Part shown: one piece after another, positions 8,046-18,525 of the stretch
How positions within the stretch are numbered: position 1 is the first letter of the stretch
Layout of the letters: the number at the start of each line of letters is the position of its first letter
Origin: Hymenobacter volaticus
Lineage (GTDB): Bacteria > Bacteroidota > Bacteroidia > Cytophagales > Hymenobacteraceae
Reading direction: 5' to 3'
DNA: 64,000 bases
Assembly (NCBI RefSeq): GCF_022921055.1
Contig: NZ_CP095063.1
Location: 1 to 64,000 of the forward strand
Made by a program: the position numbers and the translations under genes
Notes under the pieces: model-generated
Database searches by the model: none
What the model was told of the DNA's origin: nothing
The model's input: the letters and a program-made list of their open reading frames with translations, nothing else

Positions 8046-9416
8046 CTACTGTTGTTTGTACTCGGCATTCCAGTCGCGGCCCGGTGCATCCGGGTCGTCA
8101 CCTTTGGTGCCATCTAGCGACACCAAAAAGGTTTTGGCCGGAAAGTAAGGCACCATGTGGATATCGAGCAGGATGCGGTCTTTCTGGTTCGGGTCGCGCT
8201 CGAACTTTTTGATGGAGAATTTCTCAATCAGCTTGCTAGGACCAGCAATACCATCAAGAAAACGCACGATCTGGCTTTGGATGTCCATGTGCGTGTTATG
8301 GTCCCAATTCTCAAATGCCCGGCGATTCAAAAAGTCGATTAACACCTTGGTTACGTAATCAAACACGCGTACCACTGAATACGTCTGCAACCCAATGTTG
8401 TCGCCGTTGAACAGGGTTTTGGCCGAGAAAGCCATTACCCGGCCATACTCATTAACCATGGGTACAAGGCCCAACTTTTCGAGGTTGGCAATTTCGCTTT
8501 TGCGCAACGGAAAGCGCACCCCGTCCACCTCATTGAGCGTGCCGTGCTTGCGACCTGCCGTTACCTGCGAGGCCAGCGTGCTATAGATGCGGCCCGCCAG
8601 CGCAGAGGAGGGAGGCACGAAAAGGTCTTCTTCCTCCCCAACTTCTTCTAGCTTACCCCTGCCAACCAGCCAGTTACACGCCATGATGACGTTGGACTTA
8701 TGGGCATCGCCCCCCGTCAAGTTAGCTTCTTCAAACAACTCGATGACGTCATCGGGCGTGTCGTAGTGCTCGAAGTCAGTGACGAGCATCACCTTGTTTT
8801 TGTGGGCAATCTTGGCCCATTTGTCGATTACTTTGTTGGAACCCAAGTAGCCGGGAACTACCAGCAAGGAATAGTTATCGCGCAGGTCGAGGCGGTCGTA
8901 ATTTTGTTCGAGCTCCTGCGACACGGCATCAATAAAGGTAGTGTTGTCCAGGTCCTGCAGCTGATCTTTATCGGCATTGAGGATAGACACGTTCTTTATT
9001 TCGTCCTGGTCGGTATTGCGGTAAAACAACGCTACTGAGCGGTACGACTGCTCCATGTCGTGGGTGGCCTCAATAGCTTTCTTAAGGTTGCTGGTTAGCT
9101 GCTGAGTGGAAGATTCTACCTGCTGTTCACACTGCTGCACGGCATCGGCTACCGAGTCGGCCTTGCTTAGCATTTCGTGCCAGAGAGCTAGGCGCTGCTT
9201 CAGTTGCTGGCGGTCAGCCTTCTTATTTTCTTCGGTCAAGAAGATCTTCTTACGGGCCTTCTTTTCAGGATTGAGGTTGGACGCCCCATCGATGGTGGTT
9301 TCCAGCAAGTCGAATCCACCGAATTTTGCTAAGGCCTGGGCGTTTTTTTCCAGGCTTGGGGCCTGTTCCCGCTCGCGAGCTTTGGCCGCGGCCGTATTTT
9401 GTTGTTCAGTCGCCAT
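8046..9416 (-). CDS. tssC: T6SS sheath large subunit TssC
   Basis: Large subunit of the contractile sheath. The chosen start is the ATG at 9416 (MATEQQNTAAAK), six codons inside the longest frame, whose first codon is a weaker TTG. That gives 456 aa, normal for the Bacteroidota TssC family. The N-terminus has charged helices (TIDGASNLNPEKKARKKIFL). The middle carries DNYSLLVVPGYLGSNK and KNKVMLVTDFEHYDTPDD, and the end carries LLDIHMVPYFPAKTFLVSLDG. Gene order tssB-tssC matches the heterodimer they form. Confidence 0.93.
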   Translation of the reverse strand: MATEQQNTAAAKAREREQAPSLEKNAQALAKFGGFDLLETTIDGASNLNPEKKARKKIFLTEENKKADRQQLKQRLALWHEMLSKADSVADAVQQCEQQVESSTQQLTSNLKKAIEATHDMEQSYRSVALFYRNTDQDEIKNVSILNADKDQLQDLDNTTFIDAVSQELEQNYDRLDLRDNYSLLVVPGYLGSNKVIDKWAKIAHKNKVMLVTDFEHYDTPDDVIELFEEANLTGGDAHKSNVIMACNWLVGRGKLEEVGEEEDLFVPPSSALAGRIYSTLASQVTAGRKHGTLNEVDGVRFPLRKSEIANLEKLGLVPMVNEYGRVMAFSAKTLFNGDNIGLQTYSVVRVFDYVTKVLIDFLNRRAFENWDHNTHMDIQSQIVRFLDGIAGPSKLIEKFSIKKFERDPNQKDRILLDIHMVPYFPAKTFLVSLDGTKGDDPDAPGRDWNAEYKQQ

Positions 9417-9483
9417 GAAGGAACGCTCTATCAATTATAGGTGGGAGGAAGGAGCCCGGCGGGGCGCACGGTGGCAGAAATGC

Positions 9484-9924
9484 CTACTCGAGCTCATCCA
9501 TCATCGTTTGGATAGCTGCTAAGAAAGCTGCCTTAGTTTCCGGAGTGTCGAGAGCCGACTTTAAAATCTTGTTGGACTTCAACTGACGCAGCAGCTTATG
9601 CAAGTCGTCGGCTTGAGTGCTTAAGTCCTGCAAGAAACGGCTTTGGTTGATAATACCTTTCTTGCCAAAGTCGCCGAGCGACTCGAAATGCAGGGTCTCT
9701 TGCGTAGTGCTGCCGTCTTCTTTTTCAAATTCCACTTCCACTTCGGGCTTGAAGTGAGCGAAAACCGCTTCTGGGGTGCGCAAGCCTTCCACTATCTGAG
9801 CCCGTAGCGGTGGATCGGCAGTAAGCTTCTGAACCAGTAAGGTGCGGTTGAGAGGAATATCAGTAATGGCCTCCTGGGCATTGTCAAGTTTACGCTCTTG
9901 TCCACCAATTCCGTAGTTGTACAT
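9484..9924 (-). CDS. tssB: T6SS sheath small subunit TssB
   Basis: Small sheath subunit that pairs with TssC and carries the helices contacted by ClpV. MYNYGIGGQERKLDNAQEA, IPLNRTLLVQKLT and VEVEFEKEDGSTTQETLHF are typical of TssB from subtype iii systems, followed by LGDFGKKGI and a helical C-terminus. The frame is open further upstream to 9999, but family proteins start at the YDYG-like segment, so the ATG at 9924 (146 aa) is preferred. It is divergent from clpV, with about 310 bp between them for control of both. Confidence 0.88.
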   Translation of the reverse strand: MYNYGIGGQERKLDNAQEAITDIPLNRTLLVQKLTADPPLRAQIVEGLRTPEAVFAHFKPEVEVEFEKEDGSTTQETLHFESLGDFGKKGIINQSRFLQDLSTQADDLHKLLRQLKSNKILKSALDTPETKAAFLAAIQTMMDELE

Positions 9925-10236
9925 AACAAAATGATTAGGCTCGATACTCAACTGTAACAGCTCCGCTATACGCGGGTTTGCGGAGGTAAGGTACTGCAAA
10001 TTATAAAATCAGCTTACAAAAGAACTTAGTTCTTAACTATTTAATAAATGTATAAACATATTACCACTGCGGATTTGGTGCCGCTAAGCAGCTTTTGTAG
10101 CTGGATTGGGGCGAGAAATGATATTATTATACCTTGCCACGATAGTACTAACCCTCCCAAACTAGCGGCAGCTGCCTTAAGCTACCCTTCCGGTTTGGGA
10201 GTGAATATGACCTGATGTTATTTCTAGCCCGCATTT

Positions 10237-12786
10237 ATGGCCTACACCGAAGAATTGAAACGCGCCCAGCACATTGCCCAAGCCGTGGCGCACGAGTACC
10301 GGCACGAGTATTACGGAGCCGCTCATTTGCTTACGGCGCTGCTGCACAATGAAATAGGATTGGCCTCGTGGCTGGCTGTGGACCTCGGCAAGGACATTCA
10401 CTACCTGCGCGAGTGGGCAGAAGTGCGCCTAGAGGGCTTACCCAAAGCCCCGCGTCCCCCGGAAATGCCTGCTGCCGACCACGACCTCAAACCCATCCTG
10501 GAAGTTGCCGATCTAGTGGCCTTACAGCTTTCCAAAGACCAAACCGACCCGCTCTGCGCGTTGGCAGCCCTCTTGCGGCCGGGGTTGGCCTACACCTCCG
10601 AACAACTTAAATCGTTGCCTTTGACTCAGCGGGAGGTAATAGAAGCCGCCGAGCCTGAAGTAATGCAGCCCTTGGCAGTGGGTGCTGATGGGCAAGAATC
10701 GGCACCGCTCTCCGACCGAGCCGCCCCGCTTGGGAAGGCAGGGGCCCTAGCCACCTACTGCGTCAACAAAACCGCGCAGGCCGAAGCCGGTAAACTCGAC
10801 CCCATTGTAGGGCGTGACCGGGAAACCCGGCAGATGGCTGAAATTCTGGGACGGCGCACCAAGCCCAATGTGCTGCTCGTGGGGGAGCCGGGCGTGGGTA
10901 AGTCGGCGTTAGTGGAAGGCTTTGCCCAGCAGATTGTGATGAAAAAGGTACCCGGCCATTTGCAGCAAGTAACGCTGTTTGAACTGGACTTGGGTACTTT
11001 GGTAGCTGGCGCCTCTTACAAAGGCGAAGTAGAGGACCGCATCAAGAGCGTGCTAAGCGAAATCAAGCAGTACACGCGGGCCATCCTCTTTATCGATGAA
11101 ATTCATGTGCTGCTCGACCCCAAAGGCTCAGCTGGCGCGGGCATTGCCCAGCTACTGAAACCAGAACTGGCTCGTGGTGAAATCACGGTTATTGGAGCTA
11201 CTACCAACGACGAATACCGGCAATACATTGAAGCCGATGAAGCTTTTAACCGTCGTTTCGACGTACTGCGGGTGGAAGAGCCCACCGTGGTGGTGGCGGA
11301 ACGTATGGTGAGCAGCGTGCTGCCTTACTACGCCACGCACCATGGTCTTCAGGTAGGACCTGGCACGGTGGAAGAAGCAGTGCGCTTGGCCAAACGCTAC
11401 CTCAAGGACCGGCAGTTGCCCGACTCGGCCATCGATTTGGTTGACCGCACCATGGCGGCTATCCGCATGCTCGACGAGCACGCCGGCGCCGAGCTGCTGC
11501 AACTGCAACAGGATTTCGAGATGCTAACCGAAGCGGGCCGTAACCTGCCTGAAGCGGAACACCTGAAAGAGCTGCGCTGGTTTCTCTATCAAGTGCAGAA
11601 TCAGGTTAGTCACCTTTGGCTCAATCAACTCGACCAAGAGCAGCAACCTGAAACGCTGGAAACCTCAGAAGCTCTGGAAACCTACATCCGGGAGTTGCTG
11701 GCTGCAGTAGTTGGGTTGTCGGGCACCAAGAAAGACAGCGTGGAACGAGCGGATATTGCAGCCGTGGTGTCGGGCAAGACCGGCATTCCTTTGGGCAAGC
11801 TGCAGAGCAACGAACGAGACAAGTTGCTTAACATGCATCAAACTCTGCAGCAGCGGGTGGTAGGTCAAAACCACGCCGTGAAAGCACTATGCGAGGCCAT
11901 TTTGGAGTCGCGCTCCGGCCTAACGAAAGCAGGGCAGCCCATCGGTTCTTTTTTCCTTTTAGGCCCCACTGGCACCGGCAAAACTGAACTGGCCAAGTCC
12001 CTAGCAGATTTCTTGTTCAACGACGAGTCATTCCTGATTCGCTTCGATATGTCGGAGTTCAAAGAAGAGCATTCAGCGGCACTGCTTTACGGGGCGCCTC
12101 CCGGCTACGTGGGCTATGAGGAAGGTGGGATGCTGGTGAATAAGATTCGAGAGAAACCGTATTCGGTGGTGCTCTTCGACGAAATCGAAAAAGCCCATAG
12201 CTCGGTATTCGACATCTTTTTGCAAATCCTCGACGAAGGCCGCCTGCACGACCGGTTGGGCCGGGAAGGCGACTTTTCTAATGCCGTCATTTTATTTACC
12301 TCCAACATCGGCAGCGAGCAAATCATCCAGAGCTTTGGAGCAGGACAAATTCCGGCTACCAACACGCTCATGGAAACCATGAGCCGTCACTTCCGGCCTG
12401 AATTCCTGGCCCGTCTCACCGAAATTGTGCCTTTTGCGCCTATTTCCGAGGAAAATGTGGTGGAGATCTTTGCTATCCACTTGCGGCCCTTACAAGAGCA
12501 ACTTAAGCGGCAAGGCATAACGCTCAACATCACCGACGAAGCTCGTACTTACCTAGCGTTGTCGGGCTTTACGCCGCGCTACGGCGCTCGGCCCATCAAG
12601 GGCGTCATCCGGCAACAACTCCGGCGGCCAATTTCGCGGCTCATTATTGCCGGTGAGGCAGGCAAAGGCACCGTGATTTCGCTAGATAAAGCGCCCGATG
12701 CCGAGGAACTGACTTGGCATGTACAAGTTGCCGAAGTTCCCGTCGAGCAGCCCACCCCAGCTGAAGAAACAATTGCGGAAGGGTGA
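10237..12786 (+). CDS. clpV: T6SS sheath-recycling AAA+ ATPase ClpV (TssH)
   Basis: A 849-aa ClpB-class hexameric unfoldase that disassembles contracted sheaths. A Clp N-domain (residues 1-140) precedes two AAA+ modules. The first Walker A is GEPGVGKS near residue 217 with AILFIDEIH; the second is GPTGTGKT near residue 576 with VVLFDEIEKAH. The middle coiled coil is short compared with ClpB, as in ClpV, and the C-terminal D2-small domain ends with RYGARPIKGVIRQQLRRPIS. Divergent from tssB, it sits between the sheath and baseplate operons. The T6SS context separates it from housekeeping ClpB. Confidence 0.93.
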   Translation: MAYTEELKRAQHIAQAVAHEYRHEYYGAAHLLTALLHNEIGLASWLAVDLGKDIHYLREWAEVRLEGLPKAPRPPEMPAADHDLKPILEVADLVALQLSKDQTDPLCALAALLRPGLAYTSEQLKSLPLTQREVIEAAEPEVMQPLAVGADGQESAPLSDRAAPLGKAGALATYCVNKTAQAEAGKLDPIVGRDRETRQMAEILGRRTKPNVLLVGEPGVGKSALVEGFAQQIVMKKVPGHLQQVTLFELDLGTLVAGASYKGEVEDRIKSVLSEIKQYTRAILFIDEIHVLLDPKGSAGAGIAQLLKPELARGEITVIGATTNDEYRQYIEADEAFNRRFDVLRVEEPTVVVAERMVSSVLPYYATHHGLQVGPGTVEEAVRLAKRYLKDRQLPDSAIDLVDRTMAAIRMLDEHAGAELLQLQQDFEMLTEAGRNLPEAEHLKELRWFLYQVQNQVSHLWLNQLDQEQQPETLETSEALETYIRELLAAVVGLSGTKKDSVERADIAAVVSGKTGIPLGKLQSNERDKLLNMHQTLQQRVVGQNHAVKALCEAILESRSGLTKAGQPIGSFFLLGPTGTGKTELAKSLADFLFNDESFLIRFDMSEFKEEHSAALLYGAPPGYVGYEEGGMLVNKIREKPYSVVLFDEIEKAHSSVFDIFLQILDEGRLHDRLGREGDFSNAVILFTSNIGSEQIIQSFGAGQIPATNTLMETMSRHFRPEFLARLTEIVPFAPISEENVVEIFAIHLRPLQEQLKRQGITLNITDEARTYLALSGFTPRYGARPIKGVIRQQLRRPISRLIIAGEAGKGTVISLDKAPDAEELTWHVQVAEVPVEQPTPAEETIAEG

Positions 12787-12964
12787 TACGATAAGCAGTG
12801 TTATCAGTCAATAAAGTCCGGGTAGAAGCTCTACTGCGTAATCAGCACTACTGCGCAGCGCATGGTCATGGTAGGCGACTATCCGGACTCTGCTAAACTA
12901 CGGCTAGTACCGGCCTAGAAGTGGGGCATAGTTTCGCCCTTACACGGAAGAAAACCAGAAGAAA

Positions 12965-14814
12965 TTATAGGCTGGCAGTTGCTACACTCACTTCGTAAGG
13001 CAAGTTCATGGCGGACTGACTAGCTAGCAGCACTTGCAACTCTTGCGTAGCCCGTTGCCATTCTGGACCCGACAAACGACTGCCTGCTGCGGGCGTGAGG
13101 TGCACCCGAATGCAGCGTATGAAGCCGGCTGTGGGCGTAGGGCCATTACGGAATCCCTTTTCGATGTGCACTTGGCTGAGCTGACTACCTAGTTCGGCCC
13201 AACATGCCGCCCGAATGTCTTCTAGCGTCACGATGCGGTTGCGGCTAAGCAGGTTTTTTCGCAAAGCGTGTACCCGTTCCTCGGGTCGGGGCCGCTCCCG
13301 CCCACCAGTGGTGGTAGTAAGCAACTGCACCCCTTCCAGGTAATGCCCATCGTAGACAAGTAGGCTCGTTCCGGTAGGCAGGCGGTTGCCAGCCTCCCCG
13401 TCGCTCGACCAGTACTCGAGGTACACACTGTCGTTGGCATCGCGGGGACGCAGCATAACGTAGGGGGCCGGGTCACCAGTAAGATCAGCTTCGGTCTGGC
13501 TTAAGCGCTCCTCTAAGCGGGCCAGATTCTGATTGAGTTCACGCAGGGTGGTGGCTACGAAATCGGTACCAGCAGCCGTGAAAGCCCGGCTTTCGTCGCG
13601 CAGCAATTCCAAAAGCTCCAGCAATGCCTCCTTGCCCGAGCGGGCATCGAAGCGGCCCGCCCATAGCGGAGGGTGTAGGTGTCCGTTTCGGTTTCGTCGA
13701 GGCCGCTAAGTGTAGTAGATCGGAAAACTACGTTACGCAAACTATATACTTCCTTGAGCGCCAAAAAAGCTTCCTCCGAGACAAGCGGAAAAATGTTGAG
13801 GGCTGGCTGCAAGCGAAAAAGCTGCTTGTTGAGGCGGCGGTTGAGTACGGGAAAACAGTTTAAGCCGCAGGTGAGCGTGGTAAGGGCCTCTGGGGGAAGG
13901 GCATGAGAAAAGCGCACTTCTAGCCACACCAGTGGTTGCGTGAAGCTGTTAGTCACCTCAGGGCTGAAGCGTGAGCCGAGCGCGGCCGGGAAATTTTCGC
14001 GTAAATACGGTTGTAACTCAGCGCTGGCAGCCGGCAACAAACGCACAAAGCTCGGGGCGTAGAGTTGTCGCACGTACTGCTCGACGCGGCGCAAAAAATC
14101 ATATTCTTCGTGTAGCCGAGCGGAGGGCGTATCCTCGGTTGCGGCTGCTAGGCCAGGCATTACAGGCAAAAGCTGCTCGCCTAACCGCCAACTTTCTCCG
14201 GGCAAAAACGTGAAGTAAGCTTCCCGGCGCGGCTCGTTAAGCCAATCGAAGTAAAAGGTTAGGTCGCCCAGCGTTGTTAGCTCGGGGTTGAGTTCGAGTC
14301 CAAGCCAGAGGCGGCGGTGAGTTGCAGGTTCTCCTTGGCGGGCCGCTGCCACGGGGCGCTTTTGCCCGGCTGCATCCAGGCGCCACACCTGCTCGTCGGT
14401 GGCCAAGTAACGCACGGCTGCATCAGCAAGGCGCGTGGATTGTAGAGGGGAGAAGAACAGGGCTCCGCCAGTAGCAGCCCGCCCCACGGCGGGCCGCATA
14501 TATGCAAACTGAGCGTCGGCGGGCAGGGCTAGCACGGGCTCACGGGGCTGGGCTTGCGCAATGGCATGGGCTGGCCGCGGGGCATCCACCACGTCGGGGT
14601 TAAGTAGCGTAGCTAAGCGCTCTACCAGACGGTATTGGGTGTTGTTAATTTCCTGGCCAATCTTTTCGAGCTCCACTGCGCAGGCTTCCAGCAGCAGGTG
14701 TACCAGTGGGTCGAAGCCTTCCAAGTCGGCCGCGCTATAGCCCCACATTTCAGCGGCTTTTTGGGTGAGGCGGCGCTTAATACCAGCCTTGGTGAAGTCC
14801 TCGAAGAAATCCAT
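12965..14814 (-). CDS. tssF: T6SS baseplate subunit TssF (apparent frameshift near 13657)
   Basis: Baseplate wedge protein of about 616 aa when joined. The first part (MDFFEDFTKAGIKRRLTQKA; start ATG at 14814, not the TTG two codons earlier) reads through TYTLRYGRA. The frame then turns into unlikely Arg/Cys/Trp-rich sequence, while another frame continues naturally as GRFDARSGKEALLELLELLR and on to ASL at 12965. One missing base in the GGCCCGCCC tract (13653-13663) restores the protein. The length and the late segment (RNRIVTLEDIRAACWAELG) match TssF. It is the last gene of the tssN-K-O-E-F group. Confidence 0.85.
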
Positions 14815-14848
14815 GTACAAAATTCAACTCTATTGAAAACCAGGGCTT

Positions 14849-15274
14849 TTATCCCACCGAGAGGGGCGCCACAAACAAGTTGGCGCGGAAAGCAAACGGT
14901 TCATTGGTGCGGTGCAGCACGGCCCGTACCGTAACGTCGAGGCGCTTGCGGATGCGCTGGTTGATCCCCTTAATTTCAAAGTCTTCAACGCCTACTACCA
15001 CCTTCACTTGTTCTAGGCGTGGCTCCCGCTCCCGGATGCTCTGCTCGACGGACCGCTGCACATTGTCTTTCCAGCGCATGTTGGTTAAGGCCTCGAAATC
15101 TTGCTCCCACACCACGCAGCCAAAGCCAGGATCGAAGCGCGATTCGCCGAAGTGCGTGGTAAGCATCAGGTACAAGTGCTGCGCAATAGATTCCTGTACC
15201 GAGCAGCGCGCAAGTGGGCGGCGCTGCAGCAGCTCCTCGAAATTCAGCGGCAGGCGGTAGTAGTCGTGGCTCAT
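14849..15274 (-). CDS. tssE: T6SS baseplate protein TssE (gp25-like)
   Basis: A 141-aa gp25-fold baseplate component that starts sheath polymerisation. The family pattern is clear: SVQESIAQHLYLMLTTHFGE, then RFDPGFGCVVWEQDFEAL, and REPRLEQVKVVVG with the conserved E-PR-- segment. It lies between tssO and tssF with short gaps (12 and 34 bp), so it is cotranscribed. Confidence 0.93.
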   Translation of the reverse strand: MSHDYYRLPLNFEELLQRRPLARCSVQESIAQHLYLMLTTHFGESRFDPGFGCVVWEQDFEALTNMRWKDNVQRSVEQSIREREPRLEQVKVVVGVEDFEIKGINQRIRKRLDVTVRAVLHRTNEPFAFRANLFVAPLSVG

Positions 15275-15286
15275 GGCGCGAATGGG

Positions 15287-16195
15287 CTATTTATAACCGA
15301 ACAAGCCTCGTTTACGGCCCAGCTCCTTATCTATAGAATCAATCATTTTCTCCACGCTGCCTTTCATAGCTTCCGAGCTTGGGTTTTGCAGGATGGCCAC
15401 AAAGCCCTTGCGTGCCTGCTCTAGCATTTCTTTGCGCTGCTCCTTGCCCATGCCCGAGGCGCGCAGGCGCAGGCAATCAGCATTTGCGAAACTTACTTGG
15501 TCGGTAAGCAAGGAAACCTGTTCGTTGCTTTCCTGCAGGCGGCGCTGCAAATCGGCTGTCCGGGCTGAACTCCCGCTGCCGCTGCCATTACTGCCGCCAC
15601 TACCACCACCGCCGCCACCCATCATTACCTGAGCGGGCCGGTTGGCCGCAGCAGCCTGATAAGTAGCCAGCAGTTGCTTGGTTTGAGCTAGCTCGGCGGC
15701 CAATTGCTCTTTGCCTGATACATCAATGCCTTTCTTGTCGAGCGACTGGCGCAGGAAGTCCACTGTGTTGCGGTTGCTGCGAAACAAGTCGAAGTCGCGC
15801 AGTACATTGTGGGCCAAGCGCTTATTGGTTGGGAACTGCATCTGGGTGGAGTCGCGCCGTAGCTCACTCAGCGTGACGGCAATGGCGTTGAGGTAGTCCT
15901 GACTACGCTTATTAAGTTCACCCACCACCAAATCGTTGCTTTCCGAGCGTAGTTGCCGGTCGGTGAGCTCGATGCGCTGCAGGTGCCCGGTGAGCGTGTC
16001 GAGCTGTGTGAGTAGCTTATGTTGCTCGGTGCGGGTGCGCTCAAGCTCGTCGCGTAGCTTCTTGTTTTCCTCGGCAATAGAGCCGTCCGAGAACAGGAAG
16101 TAGGCTGCTACCAATGGCAAGGCCAGAGCCAGCAAGTAAAACAGCGTGAATTTCCACAGGCGGGTCGTGCGTTCGGTGTGGTTAAGAGGCTTCAT
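15287..16195 (-). CDS. tssO: T6SS membrane protein TssO
   Basis: A 302-aa inner-membrane protein found only in subtype iii systems, where TssN/O/P/Q/R replace the TssJLM complex. One N-terminal membrane helix (LFYLLALALPLVAAYFLF, about residues 18-35) is followed by long coiled coils (residues 42-180), a Gly/Ser-rich low-complexity linker near residue 200, and another coiled coil. This layout is that of TssO. The exact role in the trans-envelope complex is not established. Confidence 0.85.
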   Translation of the reverse strand: MKPLNHTERTTRLWKFTLFYLLALALPLVAAYFLFSDGSIAEENKKLRDELERTRTEQHKLLTQLDTLTGHLQRIELTDRQLRSESNDLVVGELNKRSQDYLNAIAVTLSELRRDSTQMQFPTNKRLAHNVLRDFDLFRSNRNTVDFLRQSLDKKGIDVSGKEQLAAELAQTKQLLATYQAAAANRPAQVMMGGGGGGSGGSNGSGSGSSARTADLQRRLQESNEQVSLLTDQVSFANADCLRLRASGMGKEQRKEMLEQARKGFVAILQNPSSEAMKGSVEKMIDSIDKELGRKRGLFGYK

Positions 16196-16228
16196 GCAGG
16201 CGGGAGCAGTAACGAACTGAAAACGGAA

Positions 16229-17404
16229 TTAAAAGGGATTCCACCGCGTAACGGGCTTCTCGGGCGCCACGTTTGGGGCCACTGGATTTTCGTTGATGAA
16301 AGTCTTCCAGCCTTCTTTGTTTTTGCCGATATACTCGAGTTGGGCCAATTGGCGGAATACATTGGCTATCAATTGCCAGAGAGCATATTGCTGCTCAAAC
16401 AGCTCATGCGTGCGGTGATGGTCGTAGCGCACGGTTACGGCCGCACTCAACGCGTTAAGCAAGGTGGCAGGCAACGTCTCTGACCACTGCTCGAAATACT
16501 TAAGCAGTTCTTCTCGCTCGCCTTCAGTCAAACAGTCGAGAGCAGTTTTGAGCTGCTTGGATAAGCGCAACAGCAGGTCGAGCAAATACACGGGGGGCTG
16601 CTCGGCTGCGCTTAAATGCAAGCTAGTCAGGTGCTGGGCCAGAGCAAACACTGTGCGTTCGGCTATGAAGTGAACTTGCTCGCTGAGGTGGCTTTTCTTA
16701 TCAGTGCGCAGCTTCACCTTATGAATTATCTTAAAGGCATCGGCTTCTATTTCCTGCAGTACGTGTTCGAGCCGGTGCAACCATTGCAGTAAGGCTGGGT
16801 GGCTGGTAAGGGCCGTGCTCGGCGGAATAAATTGTGCTACAGGCCGTAGTACACCCTCAGCATACACTAGCTCGCCAACCACCAAATGAAACGAGCTAAC
16901 AGCGGCCGTGTTTACTTGCTGCGTAGGCACCACGCTGAGCTGGTACTCAGGGCGAGTGTATGGGTGGCGTGGGGGAACTTCCTCAGGAGCAGGCTGCCCC
17001 ATAGGCACCCGCACGTAAGGGTTCACCGATACCACTACGCTAAAGCGCAATTGTTCGGTGGCAGGCAGATTGAAAGTGCTTAGCAACTGGGCCAGGCTGG
17101 TGCGCAGCGTCAATGGCTCGCTACCCCCAGTTATTTCAATGCGGGCTCCGCCGGCCGTCACGGCGCGGCAGTGGGTAAGACGCGCCTGCACGCCCTGTTG
17201 CTGGTCTACGCTCAACAACAACTCAAACGAGGAAAGGCCGTGCGCGTCGCTAGGCAGTAAACCATAGCGGTGGGCGCTCAGTCCCTGGGCTACCGCGTCG
17301 CGCAGATGTTCACTAGTAAACTGCTCTAATTCACTGAAATGGCGACGGGAGATTTTCATTCCGTCCACCCAATTCACGGGGTAATGCTTTATTTCGGGTA
17401 GCAT
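16229..17404 (-). CDS. tssK: T6SS baseplate connector TssK
   Basis: A 391-aa protein that links the baseplate to the membrane complex. The start MLPEIKHYPVNWVDGMKISR followed by HFSELEQFTSEHLRDA is typical of subtype iii TssK. The middle is beta-rich (RFSVVVSVNPYVRVPMG) and the end is helical (ELFEQQYALWQLIANVFRQL). The 33-bp gap to tssO and the 67-bp gap from tssN support an operon. Confidence 0.88.
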   Translation of the reverse strand: MLPEIKHYPVNWVDGMKISRRHFSELEQFTSEHLRDAVAQGLSAHRYGLLPSDAHGLSSFELLLSVDQQQGVQARLTHCRAVTAGGARIEITGGSEPLTLRTSLAQLLSTFNLPATEQLRFSVVVSVNPYVRVPMGQPAPEEVPPRHPYTRPEYQLSVVPTQQVNTAAVSSFHLVVGELVYAEGVLRPVAQFIPPSTALTSHPALLQWLHRLEHVLQEIEADAFKIIHKVKLRTDKKSHLSEQVHFIAERTVFALAQHLTSLHLSAAEQPPVYLLDLLLRLSKQLKTALDCLTEGEREELLKYFEQWSETLPATLLNALSAAVTVRYDHHRTHELFEQQYALWQLIANVFRQLAQLEYIGKNKEGWKTFINENPVAPNVAPEKPVTRWNPF

Positions 17405-17471
17405 AAAAGAAGCGAAAGAAGATACGGGGTAGAGCTGGCCCTATTAGCGACTATACAAGCCGCAGCCAACT

Positions 17472-18311
17472 CTAGGGCGCTATGCGGCGGGCCACAATAA
17501 TGTCGCCTTGCTTGATGAAGTTGTCACGGAAACTGTAGTCAGGGTCGAAGTAGCGACGCCGCTGCCACCAGCGCGGCTTGGCATAAAATAGCCAGCCGTA
17601 GGGGCGGCCCTGCTCATCAAGATACTGCAGGGCCTGATCGGGCTTGAGAGCGTTATAGTCGGTAAGAAAAATCTGAAACAGGTCGCTGACGTGCATTTCG
17701 TAAGGGGCCTTCGAAGAGAAATCATGGTACAACGACTCGCCGAAACGACGCGACATCCAGAAGTGTATCACCATGAAATTATTCAGATCCATGCGGGCTA
17801 GGTCGGGGTTGGGGGCGTGGGGCTGGTAGTACCAGAGCTTGTACTGGTGCTCCGGGATTTGGCACCAACTGCGATAAGCTTCATAGAAGAAGTAGGGAAT
17901 CAGGGCCGGCAGCGTGGCCATCACAAAAGACGTAGGCGCCGGGCGCCCCTCTAGCCCCGGCAGCCACACCAGCAGGGCAATGCCCAGAGCGCCGGCTAAC
18001 CAGCTTAACACTGTCATAGTCGTGCCATGAATCCAGTCGTCGACGTTGAACCAAGGCAGCCACTTTTGCTGCGCGTACAGGTGTAGGATGCCCAGCAACA
18101 AGGCTCCGGCCTGCACCAGCAAGAAGGTTACCTTGTAGGACAGCGGGCTGAAGACCGCTCCCGCTCCAAGCAAGCCAAAAAGCAGCAGGCAGCTGAGGAG
18201 GTAAAGGAAAATGCTGATAAAGGTCGGATTCTGTTGCAGGCTAGAGCGCGCATTGGATAAGAGGCTGTTGGCTGAACTGCGCGCCTGAGCTTCCGGATTA
18301 GGAGTCAGCAT
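17472..18311 (-). CDS. tssN: T6SS membrane protein TssN
   Basis: A 279-aa polytopic protein specific to subtype iii T6SS. Four or five hydrophobic helices lie within residues 30-160 (ISIFLYLLSCLLLFGLLGAG, VTFLLVQAGALLLGILHLY, VLSWLAGALGIALLVWLPG). A soluble C-terminal domain follows, with HFWMSRRFGESLYHDFSSKA and WLFYAKPRWWQRRRYFDP. It is the first gene of the leftward tssN-K-O-E-F group and diverges from tssG. Confidence 0.87.
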   Translation of the reverse strand: MLTPNPEAQARSSANSLLSNARSSLQQNPTFISIFLYLLSCLLLFGLLGAGAVFSPLSYKVTFLLVQAGALLLGILHLYAQQKWLPWFNVDDWIHGTTMTVLSWLAGALGIALLVWLPGLEGRPAPTSFVMATLPALIPYFFYEAYRSWCQIPEHQYKLWYYQPHAPNPDLARMDLNNFMVIHFWMSRRFGESLYHDFSSKAPYEMHVSDLFQIFLTDYNALKPDQALQYLDEQGRPYGWLFYAKPRWWQRRRYFDPDYSFRDNFIKQGDIIVARRIAP

Positions 18312-18406
18312 AGAAAGCTAGCTTTTATTCAGTCTTTGAAGGGCAATAAGTAAAGTAATTCCGTACGCGCAAAGAACTCCCTTTTTCCGTCGCTAGTAGG
18401 GCAAAA

Positions 18407-18440
18407 GCGAGAATAGAAAACAATATTCGCTTATTCTCGC
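18407..18440. promoter_or_regulatory. inverted repeat in the tssN/tssG divergent promoter
   Basis: GCGAGAATA at 18407-18415 and TATTCTCGC at 18432-18440 form 9-bp arms 16 bases apart in the 214-bp region between two divergent T6SS operons. It is a plausible operator, not a terminator, since no gene ends here. No regulator has been linked to it. Confidence 0.4.
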
Positions 18441-18525
18441 CGTCTAACATAGCTTCGGCAGGTTGTTAACGGATAGTTATCAAGTATTCACCATCCGATT
18501 GTAAGTTGTCGGAAAAAAAGATAGG

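Noticed and set aside
15578..15618. apparent proline-rich plus-strand protein opposite tssO
   Set aside because: It is the mirror of the Gly/Ser-rich linker of TssO, not a gene.
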